Shown: positions 5,324-11,272 of the stretch, in pieces
Numbering within the stretch: the first letter of the stretch is position 1
Layout: each line of letters opens with the position of its first letter
Virus record (IMG/VR): IMGVR_UViG_3300030061_001808
Location: 1,117 to 46,223 of that record
Direction: 5' to 3' (one strand)
DNA length: 45,107 nucleotides
Source of the DNA: a virus
Translations under genes and position numbers: made by a program
Notes under the pieces: model-generated
Told to the model about the DNA's origin: nothing
Seen by the model: only the letters and a program-made list of their open reading frames with translations
Databases searched by the model: none

Positions 5324-5732
5324 TAAACTCATTCATTTTCTTTATAGAATTTCTGTAAATCTTGTCAGTATAAGAAGCGTCTTTTCTAAATAAAGGATTA
5401 AGATGAGCTGTTTCAGATATTTCTTCTCCATTTAATTTACGATATATATTTCTTGCTATAGTTTTTCCTTTGTGAGACAACTCATATAATGTAGTATGCT
5501 TACCATATCCTTTTCTCCATACTTGTATATATCCGTTTGACAGCATAGTGTTAAACCTTTTCTCGTCCCAAGACATAAGCTCTTCAAATTCTTTAAATTT
5601 AGTTTTATTGAAGTAGTCTTCGCTGTATAAAAACAATAACATATCAATATCGGGAGTACCAATACCATACTTCGCCTTCACCCAATAGCGAATAACTCTC
5701 CAATATTTGAGATAATCGTGGGAATATTTCAT
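5304..5732 (-). CDS. winged-helix-type DNA-binding regulator candidate
   Basis: A 142-residue basic protein, the only leftward gene among the rightward block. The central part (about residues 28-90) has the order helix, helix, helix, beta-hairpin expected of a MarR-like winged helix. DIDMLLFLYSEDYF is the first helix, WDEKRFNTMLSNGYIQVWRK the recognition-helix region, and GKHTTLYELSHKGKTIARNIY the wing and following helix. The C-terminus is a lysine-rich helix. Its promoter region overlaps that of the divergent gene at 5768, an arrangement typical of autoregulation. I infer a phage transcription switch; the DNA target is unknown. Its 3' end is duplicated near groES (5223-5252). Confidence 0.75.
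   Translation of the reverse strand: MKYSHDYLKYWRVIRYWVKAKYGIGTPDIDMLLFLYSEDYFNKTKFKEFEELMSWDEKRFNTMLSNGYIQVWRKGYGKHTTLYELSHKGKTIARNIYRKLNGEEISETAHLNPLFRKDASYTDKIYRNSIKKMNEFIKKERE
5319..5348. repeat. 30-bp direct repeat, right copy
   Basis: The copy lying in the 3' coding end of the leftward regulator gene (see 5223-5252). 28 of 30 bases are identical. Confidence 0.8.
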
Positions 5733-5745
5733 TTAATTTAATTAT

Positions 5746-5753
5746 TATCTTTG
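5746..5753 (+). promoter_or_regulatory. promoter box TATCTTTG, overlapping divergent promoter
   Basis: Exact TATCTTTG in the TTATTATCTTTG context, 14 nt before the ATG at 5768. On the other strand TATTTTTA (5754-5761) could be the -7 box of the regulator, so both promoters would share this 35-bp gap. Confidence 0.7.
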
Positions 5754-5767
5754 TAAAAATACAAAAA

Positions 5768-5971
5768 ATGGAAATAGTAAAAGGGTCTCAAGAGTATTAT
5801 GATTATGTTATTCAGTATATGATACCTGATGGTGAAGATCTATATGAAATGTTTACACTTGAAGAAGATTTATTTGTAGACATGGTAGACTCAGACACAT
5901 CATATACGTTTACTGACGAACAAGTAGCGTTAAGTATGAAAGAACATGGTGATACTTTAATAATACCTTAA
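5768..5971 (+). CDS. hypothetical acidic protein, 67 aa
   Basis: A 67-residue very acidic protein (clusters such as DGEDLYEMFTLEEDLFVDMVD), starting MEIVKGSQEYYDYVIQYMIP, with no membrane segment and no recognised family. It is the first gene after the divergent promoter shared with the winged-helix regulator and lies 4 nt before the spanin-like pair. The high negative charge is typical of small phage proteins that mimic DNA or bind host proteins, but there is no direct evidence for either. Confidence 0.75.
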   Translation: MEIVKGSQEYYDYVIQYMIPDGEDLYEMFTLEEDLFVDMVDSDTSYTFTDEQVALSMKEHGDTLIIP

Positions 5972-5975
5972 ATAT

Positions 5976-6191
5976 ATGAAATCACCTATAGATTTTAAAG
6001 ATTTTGCTGCAAATCCAGTAACAGGCCTACTATTTTTTTGTTTAATAGCTATTGGTTATTTATATATAGACAATAAAACTACGTTAACTAATCAAATAAA
6101 AGCATTACAAGAAGAAGTAATAACATTAAGAAGTGACTATAAAAAACTAAATGATAAATTTATAGAAACACTACAAGAAATAAATGAATAG
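5976..6191 (+). CDS. i-spanin-like membrane coiled-coil protein
   Basis: A 71-residue protein with one N-terminal membrane segment (about 15-30, PVTGLLFFCLIAIGYLYI) followed by a heptad-patterned coiled coil (about 34-70). This is the architecture of inner-membrane spanin subunits (Rz type), which link to an outer-membrane lipoprotein to disrupt the outer membrane at lysis. The next gene overlaps it by 8 nt and encodes a lipoprotein, which supports the assignment. It lies 3.5 kb from the endolysin and holin, so it may be expressed separately. Other membrane coiled-coil proteins would look similar. Confidence 0.6.
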   Translation: MKSPIDFKDFAANPVTGLLFFCLIAIGYLYIDNKTTLTNQIKALQEEVITLRSDYKKLNDKFIETLQEINE

Positions 6192-6609
6192 GTTTGTATA
6201 TATATTATTAATTACAGTATTATCTTGTTCTCAACCAGAAACATTACCAGAACCAGAAGATTTTAATGTTATTAACGTAGATAGTTTGGCAGATGTTACA
6301 ATAAATAAAGTAAATAGTCAAAAAAAACAAAAAATCTTGCTGGAGCAAGATTTATGGAGGAAGAAAAGAGATATTAAAAAAATTGAAAAGAAATATACGG
6401 ACAGTATATACGAATTAAACAATTTAAAATTAATTACCTCAGACAGTATAGTTGTTGATTATAAGATAGTTGTAACTCAAGTAGTAGATTCTGTAAGAAT
6501 ATCTGTCTCAGATTCTTTATGTAAGGTTTGTTTAGCAAGACAAGAAAAAAAAGAAAACAGTTTAGTAAACAAAGCGTTTAGATGGTTACAAAAAAATATT
6601 GAAATTTAA
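6184..6609 (+). CDS. o-spanin-like lipoprotein with coiled coil
   Basis: A 141-residue protein with a short signal sequence MNRFVYILLITVLSCS whose LSC box puts the lipid-attached cysteine at residue 15. A proline- and glutamate-containing linker (SQPETLPEPED) and a charged coiled-coil region (about 48-85) follow. The mature protein would sit on the outer membrane facing the periplasm. The 8-nt overlap with the membrane coiled-coil gene upstream is the classical arrangement of two-component spanins. It is longer than typical Rz1 and has a Cys pair (SLCKVCLA) near the C-terminus that could dimerise it. Confidence 0.62.
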   Translation: MNRFVYILLITVLSCSQPETLPEPEDFNVINVDSLADVTINKVNSQKKQKILLEQDLWRKKRDIKKIEKKYTDSIYELNNLKLITSDSIVVDYKIVVTQVVDSVRISVSDSLCKVCLARQEKKENSLVNKAFRWLQKNIEI

Positions 6610-6610
6610 T

Positions 6611-6618
6611 TATCTTTG
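6611..6618 (+). promoter_or_regulatory. promoter box TATCTTTG before basic-protein cassette
   Basis: Exact TATCTTTG that begins 2 nt after the stop of the lipoprotein gene and ends 19 nt before the ATG at 6638. Confidence 0.7.
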
Positions 6619-6637
6619 TTTTAAATAAAGAATTACA

Positions 6638-6802
6638 ATGGCAAAAAAAGGTAGAACAAAAAGTAAAGGAAGTAAAATATGTGCAGCAGGTATAGCTTGG
6701 GCTAAAAGAACATTTGATACTTATCCAAGTGCATATGCTAATATGGCTGCAAGTAAGTATTGTAAAGACCCTAATTATGCAAAAGGTTCAAAAAAGAAAT
6801 AA
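6638..6802 (+). CDS. small basic protein, 54 aa
   Basis: A 54-residue protein, about a quarter Lys/Arg, starting MAKKGRTKSKGSKIC. It carries a conserved-looking core GIAWAKRTFDTYPSAYANMA followed by SKYC and a Lys-rich tail. From memory, similar short sequences occur in phages and some large eukaryotic DNA viruses; the function is unknown. It starts a run of tightly packed small basic genes, and the next ATG follows its stop directly. The charge suggests nucleic-acid binding, perhaps packaged in the virion; this is inference. Confidence 0.8.
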   Translation: MAKKGRTKSKGSKICAAGIAWAKRTFDTYPSAYANMAASKYCKDPNYAKGSKKK

Positions 6803-7036
6803 ATGGCAGGAGCTTTAAAAAAATGGAGAGACCAAAAATGGGTACGAATTGGTACTGATGGAAAAATTAAAGGACCATGCGGTACATCAAAAAATAAAAA
6901 AAAGCCAGACAGATGTCTGCCTTTGGCTAAAGCTCGTTCTTTGTCAAAAAGACAATTAGCTGCAACAGCAAGGAAAAAAAAGAAGTCAAACAAAACAGTA
7001 GTTAGTAATACTAAAGACGCAAAAGTAAGATCATAA
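6803..7036 (+). CDS. small basic protein resembling DUF5872-type viral proteins
   Basis: A 77-residue, strongly basic protein. It has the pattern W-x-KWVRIGTDGKIKGPCG (about 9-29), then a Lys-rich turn, CLPLAKARSLSKRQLAA (39-55) and a poly-Lys stretch. I recall this Trp/Cys/Gly pattern from small proteins of phages and giant viruses (I believe DUF5872; unverified). The two cysteines could bind metal or form a disulfide. It directly abuts its neighbours: its ATG follows the previous stop, and its own stop overlaps the next ATG by 1 nt. A DNA-condensing or virion role is plausible but unproven. Confidence 0.82.
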   Translation: MAGALKKWRDQKWVRIGTDGKIKGPCGTSKNKKKPDRCLPLAKARSLSKRQLAATARKKKKSNKTVVSNTKDAKVRS

Positions 7037-7332
7037 TGGCAACCAGAGGAAGAACTAAAAAAGGACAAATAAGAAGGACTACTGGTAAAGGCGGGAACTA
7101 TAGATCTACAAAGTCAGGAGCAGGAATGACTGAAAAAGGAGTAAAGGCATATAGAAGAGCCAACCCTGGTAGTAAATTAAAAACAGCGGTAACAGAAAAA
7201 AACCCTACGGGTAAAAGAGCATCAAGAAGAAAGTCATTCTGTGCAAGAATGAAAGGAATGAAGGGTCCATTAAAAGATAAAAAAGGAAGACCAACAAGAA
7301 AAGCTATGGCTTTGAGACGTTGGAGATGTTAA
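7036..7332 (+). CDS. small basic protein resembling DUF6321-type viral proteins
   Basis: A 98-residue protein, about one third Lys/Arg. The N-terminal half is Gly/Arg/Thr-rich. The C-terminal half has a sharply defined motif: GMTEKGVKAYRRANPGSKL (about 30-48), then SRRKSFCARMKGMKGPLKD (62-81) and ALRRWRC at the end. I associate this with DUF6321, found in phages and large algal viruses; this should be checked. Two cysteines frame the basic C-terminal module. Together with the two upstream proteins it forms a translationally coupled trio that I infer binds DNA or RNA. Confidence 0.85.
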   Translation: MATRGRTKKGQIRRTTGKGGNYRSTKSGAGMTEKGVKAYRRANPGSKLKTAVTEKNPTGKRASRRKSFCARMKGMKGPLKDKKGRPTRKAMALRRWRC

Positions 7333-7344
7333 TAAATTAATTAT

Positions 7345-7352
7345 TATATTTG
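7345..7352 (+). promoter_or_regulatory. promoter box TATATTTG, probably leaderless transcript
   Basis: Exact TAnnTTTG only 4 nt before the ATG at 7357. Transcription would start at or next to the start codon. Confidence 0.7.
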
Positions 7353-7356
7353 CACT

Positions 7357-7524
7357 ATGGGAAAAATGAATAAAAAAGATTACAACAGTATTAATTTCAA
7401 AAACAAAGATATTGATAGGTTGTCAGCAGGACAGAAAAAAATAGCTGGAATGACACCTCCTTTTAATAAAATAACAGGAAGTGATTTCAAAGCATTAAGA
7501 AATAAAAAAAATAAAAACGCATAA
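7357..7524 (+). CDS. small basic protein, 55 aa
   Basis: A 55-residue Lys- and Asn-rich protein (MGKMNKKDYNSINFKN at the start; FKALRNKKNKNA at the end) with a central GMTPPFNKITGSDF turn. The family was not recognised. It lies 4 nt behind a promoter box, so the message is probably leaderless, and 2 nt before the next gene. It is a member of the small basic cassette. Confidence 0.72.
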   Translation: MGKMNKKDYNSINFKNKDIDRLSAGQKKIAGMTPPFNKITGSDFKALRNKKNKNA

Positions 7525-7526
7525 CT

Positions 7527-7700
7527 ATGCCTACAGTAACTTACTCATGCCCCGACACAGGCAAAACAATGAAAAAACAATTTCCATATAATGCTATGGG
7601 TAAAGCGCAAGCAAGCTCATTTCAAAAAATGATGGGAGGAAAAATGAAGAACAACCCAGGAACTCACAGTGAGGTCAAGATGGGAGGAAAAATGTATTAA
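7527..7700 (+). CDS. small basic Met/Gly-rich protein, 57 aa
   Basis: A 57-residue protein starting MPTVTYSCPDTGKTMKKQFP. It contains two MGGKM repeats (about 36-40 and 52-56), one of them next to the C-terminus, and an FPYNAMGKAQA segment. The CPDTGK motif with a single Cys resembles half of a small metal-binding knuckle, but no partner cysteines are present. The family is unknown. Translation is probably coupled to the gene 2 nt upstream. Confidence 0.72.
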   Translation: MPTVTYSCPDTGKTMKKQFPYNAMGKAQASSFQKMMGGKMKNNPGTHSEVKMGGKMY

Positions 7701-7718
7701 CTATTAAATTTTATAATT

Positions 7719-7913
7719 ATGAAACAAGGATATAACGACAGACTTGACGAATCTTTAGGAGCAAGAAACGGAAAGAAGTCTCAGTCTATGAAAGACAGAA
7801 GAGATGAGTCAAAAGCAATGTCAAAAAAAATGTATGGTCATTCCTACGGAGCTGATAAGTCTATGTCTTATAGACACACATCTTCATGGAAGACTCATGA
7901 CCATTTAAAATAA
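7719..7913 (+). CDS. small basic protein, 64 aa
   Basis: A 64-residue protein with an arginine/aspartate-rich helix: MKQGYNDRLDESLGARNG, then KDRRDESKAM, then a Tyr/His/Ser-rich tail. I recall the RLDESLG and RRDES pattern from short proteins of many marine phages, without known function. Its stop overlaps the next ATG by 1 nt. It has its own A/T-rich leader and is part of the basic cassette. Confidence 0.75.
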   Translation: MKQGYNDRLDESLGARNGKKSQSMKDRRDESKAMSKKMYGHSYGADKSMSYRHTSSWKTHDHLK

Positions 7914-8119
7914 TGGCTGGTCGTACAAAAAAGAAAGGAGCTTTTCCAGAAATAAAAAAAAGCAACCAAGGTAAATTTACATCTTGGGCAAAACGTAATG
8001 GTTTTAGTGACGCTTGCAGCGCAGCTAACGCTGTAATGAAAAACACTAAAAAATATTCTGAGCCTGTTGTAAAGATGGCTAATTATGCTAAAAACTTTGG
8101 TTGTAAAACAAAAGCGTAA
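7913..8119 (+). CDS. small basic protein with FPEIKKSN...SAANAVMK motif, 68 aa
   Basis: A 68-residue basic protein with the signature GAFPEIKKSNQGKFTSWAKR (about 9-28), then GFSDACSAANAVMKN (30-44) and a Cys-Lys C-terminus. I recall related sequences in phages and some large DNA viruses, again of unknown role. It is coupled to the upstream gene by a TAATG overlap. The recurrence of Trp, single Cys and Lys clusters through this cassette suggests the proteins share a job, perhaps binding nucleic acid. Confidence 0.78.
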   Translation: MAGRTKKKGAFPEIKKSNQGKFTSWAKRNGFSDACSAANAVMKNTKKYSEPVVKMANYAKNFGCKTKA

Positions 8120-8138
8120 TCAACTAAAATTAAATTCA

Positions 8139-8408
8139 ATGGCAAAAAAATCAAAAGGCAAAAGAAAAGACTTGCTTAAAAAAGACCCTAAGCAAAAAGA
8201 AAATTTAACTTACGAAAATAAAATTAAGGCAGATAAAACAGTAACAGGTAGAACGGTTGCTCCACCTCCTGAAATTATTGAAGAGCTAAAAAATAGTATT
8301 AGGGCTTTAAGCGAAAAAGAAAAAGAAAAATCGCCTAAAAAAATATACAGTACAAGCAGGCCAAGGACTGCTTTTAATATGAGAAAAAGGCACGATCAAA
8401 CAAACTAA
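8139..8408 (+). CDS. small lysine-rich protein, 89 aa
   Basis: The start is chosen at 8139 (MAKKSKGKRKDLLKKDP) because the upstream in-frame ATG at 8085 overlaps the preceding gene and would add an unlikely 18 residues. The 89-residue product is Lys-rich throughout. It has a Pro-containing hinge (VAPPPEIIEEL, about 39-49), a charged helix and a basic tail (RPRTAFNMRKRHDQTN). The family was not recognised. It is a probable disordered nucleic-acid-binding protein of the basic cassette. Confidence 0.75.
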   Translation: MAKKSKGKRKDLLKKDPKQKENLTYENKIKADKTVTGRTVAPPPEIIEELKNSIRALSEKEKEKSPKKIYSTSRPRTAFNMRKRHDQTN

Positions 8409-8412
8409 AAAT

Positions 8413-8532
8413 ATGAAAGAAAAATTAATATCTTTGTATTGTTATTTACAATGCAGCTGGAATAGCTTTATGAGTTTTTTAACTATAGACGTAGAAAAGT
8501 GTCCTAACGATAAATGCTCATGCAAAATATAA
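8413..8532 (+). CDS. very small Cys-rich protein, 39 aa
   Basis: A 39-residue frame starting MKEKLISLYCYLQCSWNSF and ending with KCPNDKCSCKI. The five cysteines and the spacing C-P-x-x-K-C-x-C suggest a small metal-binding or disulfide-stabilised peptide. It starts 4 nt after the previous stop and overlaps the next gene by 13 nt, which fits this dense cassette. A TATCTTTG box lies inside its start region, so it may instead be a leader for the next unit. Evidence for translation is moderate. Confidence 0.5.
   Translation: MKEKLISLYCYLQCSWNSFMSFLTIDVEKCPNDKCSCKI
8429..8436 (+). promoter_or_regulatory. possible internal promoter box TATCTTTG
   Basis: Exact TATCTTTG within the 39-aa frame, 83 nt before the ATG at 8520. 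It could start a transcript for 8520 and the genes that follow, or be a chance match inside coding sequence. Confidence 0.4.
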
Positions 8533-8690
8533 ACAAGTCAAGAGGATTTGGAGATACTATTGCAAAAGTTACTAAAGCAACAGGACTTGACAAAGTAGCA
8601 AAAACTATGGCAAAAGCAGCTGGTAAATCAGACTGCGGCTGTGATAATAGAAGAGATACTCTAAATAGGGTGTTTCCATATAAAAGATAA
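8520..8690 (+). CDS. small protein with CGCD...LN..FPY motif, 56 aa
   Basis: A 56-residue protein. The N-terminal half is a Lys/Ala helix (DTIAKVTKATGLDKVAKTM), followed by a sharply defined end CGCDNRRDTLNRVFPYKR. I recall the CGCD-x-R-x3-LN-x2-FPY pattern at the C-terminus of many marine phage proteins, usually near lysis or fibre genes; its function is unknown. Two close cysteines could bind a metal. It overlaps the upstream 39-aa gene by 13 nt and precedes the structural repeat protein at 8720. Confidence 0.75.
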   Translation: MQNINKSRGFGDTIAKVTKATGLDKVAKTMAKAAGKSDCGCDNRRDTLNRVFPYKR

Positions 8691-8719
8691 AAGAGATTTT
8701 TAACCTCAAAATATAAAAA

Positions 8720-9451
8720 ATGGCATACCCAAAAATTACGGTCAATACAGGATTAGTATTAGACCTTTCAGTAAAAAGTGATATAGTAGATATCCCTTGG
8801 CCTGGCGCTCAAATAACAGGATCAGGAACTTTCTTAGACAGCGGAGCTAACACCGCAACAAATAATGACCAATTAATAGACGGTGGAGCAACTTTTACTT
8901 CAGCCACAGCTCCTTTTCCAGTAGTTGTTGGTGATAAAGTATATAACACAACAACACCAGGTAATGCATTGGTAACTGGAGTAGCTGCAACAACATTAGA
9001 CTTTGGTTCTAATATATTTCCAAATACTCCTGAAAATTATTTAATAACAAGACCAAATCATTTAATAGATACAACCGCAACATTTATAACTTCTGGAGTT
9101 AAGTCAGGAGATATTATATGGAATACATTAACTTTTGAAGCGGCATATGTAATAACAGTAAATAATGAGGTAGACCTTACACTAAGTGCTGATCTTTTTG
9201 GAACCAATGTAACGGCTAATGATAATTATACTATTTTTACTGGACAAGAAGGAGGATTAAAATCTTCAGAAGGTTGTCTTTTATATGTAGGAGATTCTGC
9301 TCAATCATCAGAAGACACAAGCGTTATGCCTGTCGGAAATTCTACAGGAGTTTTATTTAAAAAATTCCCAGCAGGAAACTATTTACCTGTTCAAATAAAA
9401 AGATTATTTGCTACTGGTTCTAATGCTGACGGTTATTTAGCTATCTGGTAA
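8720..9451 (+). CDS. structural protein with tandem beta-repeat module, 243 aa
   Basis: A Thr/Ala/Gly-rich beta protein. Residues about 46-110 and 111-173 are two copies of a module (pattern L-x-D-x-x-ATF, V-x-x-GD-x-x-x-NT, then LxLSADLF-like and YxI endings). The same module occurs three times in the protein at 33403 and once in that at 34450. The C-terminal part (VGNSTGVLFKKFPAGNYLPV, then FATGSNADGYLAIW) is a compact domain I recall from marine phage structural proteins. It is probably a virion decoration or fibre-associated protein. It lies 1 nt before the membrane coiled-coil gene. Confidence 0.8.
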   Translation: MAYPKITVNTGLVLDLSVKSDIVDIPWPGAQITGSGTFLDSGANTATNNDQLIDGGATFTSATAPFPVVVGDKVYNTTTPGNALVTGVAATTLDFGSNIFPNTPENYLITRPNHLIDTTATFITSGVKSGDIIWNTLTFEAAYVITVNNEVDLTLSADLFGTNVTANDNYTIFTGQEGGLKSSEGCLLYVGDSAQSSEDTSVMPVGNSTGVLFKKFPAGNYLPVQIKRLFATGSNADGYLAIW

Positions 9452-9452
9452 T

Positions 9453-9719
9453 ATGACTATTATCTCTGAAGATACAAAAGTTAGTTTAAGTCCTAAAAAC
9501 TTTATTACTATTATTGTATTAATCGTAAGTTTTGTAGGTATGTATTATACATTACAAGCAGACATTCAAGAAGCAAGAGAATTACCAGAGCCAACTCAGG
9601 TTCCTACTGAACAAATGATACAAATTCAAAAAGAGTTAACTTTTATTAAAACAGAAATGTTAGAAATGAAAGAAACTCTAAACAGATTAGACGATAGAAT
9701 TTATAGTTTAAAAAAGTAA
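9453..9719 (+). CDS. membrane coiled-coil protein in lysis cassette, 88 aa
   Basis: An 88-residue protein with one membrane segment (about 16-33, NFITIIVLIVSFVGMYYTL), a short Pro-rich linker and a long coiled coil (about 50-87). It is placed 1 nt after the structural gene and 3 nt before the endolysin, so it is probably a lysis protein. Candidates are an i-spanin-like subunit or a pinholin-like regulator. Its topology duplicates that of the protein at 5976, but the sequences are not obviously alike. Confidence 0.65.
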   Translation: MTIISEDTKVSLSPKNFITIIVLIVSFVGMYYTLQADIQEARELPEPTQVPTEQMIQIQKELTFIKTEMLEMKETLNRLDDRIYSLKK

Positions 9720-9722
9720 CTC

Positions 9723-10136
9723 ATGAGAACAATAAGAAAAATTATTGTTCACTGTTCTGCTACACCAAGAAACAAAGACTTTTCGGCTGAAGATATTAGA
9801 GACTGGCACGTAAAAGGAAATGGTTGGGACGATATAGGATACCACTATGTTATTAGACTTGATGGATCTATGGAGTACGGAAGAATGGTGGATAAATATG
9901 GAGCTCATGTTAGTGGGCATAATTATGATAGTATAGGTATTTGTTACATTGGAGGAATGGATAAAGAAATGACAGAATGGGAAGATACCAGAACCGAAAA
10001 ACAAAAAGAGTCTTTAATTATGTTGCTTAATACTTTAAAAAAGTTTCACCCAGAAGCAGTTGTATATGGACACAGGGATTTCTCAACAAAAGCTTGCCCA
10101 AGCTTTGATGCAAAAGAAGAATATAAAGAACTATGA
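9723..10136 (+). CDS. endolysin, N-acetylmuramoyl-L-alanine amidase (T7 lysozyme type)
   Basis: A 137-residue zinc amidase that cuts the bond between muramic acid and the stem peptide of peptidoglycan. Motifs are IIVHCSATP (7-15; His 10 is a zinc ligand), GYHYVI (39-44; Tyr 40 matches the T7 catalytic Tyr), and YGHRDFSTKACP (115-126; His 117 and Cys 125 are zinc ligands, Lys 123 is the T7 Lys128 equivalent). Length and layout match Amidase_2 family endolysins. No signal peptide is present, so a holin is needed; the next gene overlaps by 4 nt (ATGA) and encodes one. Confidence 0.95.
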   Translation: MRTIRKIIVHCSATPRNKDFSAEDIRDWHVKGNGWDDIGYHYVIRLDGSMEYGRMVDKYGAHVSGHNYDSIGICYIGGMDKEMTEWEDTRTEKQKESLIMLLNTLKKFHPEAVVYGHRDFSTKACPSFDAKEEYKEL

Positions 10137-10537
10137 ATATATGGAATAAAATTTTTGGATCAGCAGGAGTAGAAGTAGCTGACAAAGTAACGGGTATAGT
10201 AGACAAGTTTGTTCAAACTCCAGACGAAAAAGTAGCTTTTAAAAAAGAAATGTTAAGAATATTTCATGATGCTGCTAATGAAGAGCAGAGGAACGTAACA
10301 GAAAGGTGGAAAAGCGACATGACATCAGATAATATACTATCTAAATCTGTTAGACCAGCTGTTTTAATTTTCTTAATTTTTAGCACAATATTGCTTATTT
10401 TTATTGACTCAGGATTTATTACCTTTGTAGTTGATGACGAGTGGAAAGATTTATTAAAAGTTTTACTTGTTACAGTGGTTGCTGCATACTTTGGTGGTAG
10501 ATCATACGAAAAAGGAACAAAAATAAAAAATAAGTAA
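10133..10537 (+). CDS. holin of the three-helix (GTA/3TM) type
   Basis: A 134-residue protein with a charged N-terminal half and two clear hydrophobic segments in the C-terminal half (about 78-96, RPAVLIFLIFSTILLIFI, and 109-122, LLKVLLVTVVAAYFGG). It has a hallmark ending YFGGRSYEKG. This matches holins annotated as 3TM holin for gene-transfer-agent release; only two segments are obvious here. It would permeabilise the inner membrane to release the amidase. Overlap with the endolysin start-stop (ATGA) indicates translational coupling. Confidence 0.85.
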   Translation: MNIWNKIFGSAGVEVADKVTGIVDKFVQTPDEKVAFKKEMLRIFHDAANEEQRNVTERWKSDMTSDNILSKSVRPAVLIFLIFSTILLIFIDSGFITFVVDDEWKDLLKVLLVTVVAAYFGGRSYEKGTKIKNK

Positions 10538-10539
10538 AA

Positions 10540-11262
10540 ATGTCAAGAATTGTTAGTTATCCATTACAAAATGTAGTAGTAGGATCAGATAAGTGGATAG
10601 GTTCTGACATGGTCAATGACGGTCAAACTAAAAACTTTAGTGCTGATGCTGTTGCAATATTCTTAAACACCTTTAATAAAATAGAGGTAAATGCGTTAAA
10701 GTATAGATTTCAAAACTGGTTGGCAGGTCAAACAAGAGATCCAGGAACTATTTCTTTTTCAACATCTAATATAGGAAGCCCAGCTTTTAATTCCATAAGT
10801 GGCTTTATGCTGAGTAAATTTCAGTTAGCATCAATAATAGACGTATCATCTTATTATTCAGTACCATTAGTTGGGTCAAGCGTAGTAATATCACAAGCTG
10901 ATGATCCATCAAAGTTTGGTATATACACATGGAATAGTGTAACACAAGATGCGCAAGAGCCAAATTTTTATGATATTTCTGTAACCATACAGGCCAGCAC
11001 AGGAAGCTTAATTAATGATAAAGATTATTTCATATCTTTGCTCCAGTATGCGTCAAGCAGTACAGGAGACAAAAATTTTGTTTTTACACAAGACGTAGCT
11101 TCAGCTACTTGGGTGGTAACACATAATTTAAATAAGTATCCTTCTGTTAGTGTAGTTAACAGTTCAACAGAAATAGTATACGGAGATGTAGTGTATGATA
11201 GTTTGAATGAGGTAACAATAACTTTTAATGGCGCACACACAGGAAAAGCATTTTTTAACTAA
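10540..11262 (+). CDS. tail-fibre-like structural protein, 240 aa
   Basis: The N-terminal part (MSRIVSYPLQNVVVGSDKWI, then NFSADAVAIFLN, about 1-50) resembles attachment regions of phage fibre proteins. The middle is Ser/Tyr-rich beta structure. The C-terminal 55 residues form a recognisable fibre-tip-like domain (WVVTHNLNKYPSVSVVN, then GDVVYDSLNEVTITFNGA). A related HNLN domain ends the much larger fibre at 11694. It starts 2 nt after the holin stop. It is probably a small fibre or fibre-assembly protein. Confidence 0.75.
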   Translation: MSRIVSYPLQNVVVGSDKWIGSDMVNDGQTKNFSADAVAIFLNTFNKIEVNALKYRFQNWLAGQTRDPGTISFSTSNIGSPAFNSISGFMLSKFQLASIIDVSSYYSVPLVGSSVVISQADDPSKFGIYTWNSVTQDAQEPNFYDISVTIQASTGSLINDKDYFISLLQYASSSTGDKNFVFTQDVASATWVVTHNLNKYPSVSVVNSSTEIVYGDVVYDSLNEVTITFNGAHTGKAFFN

Positions 11263-11272
11263 AAAAAACAAA

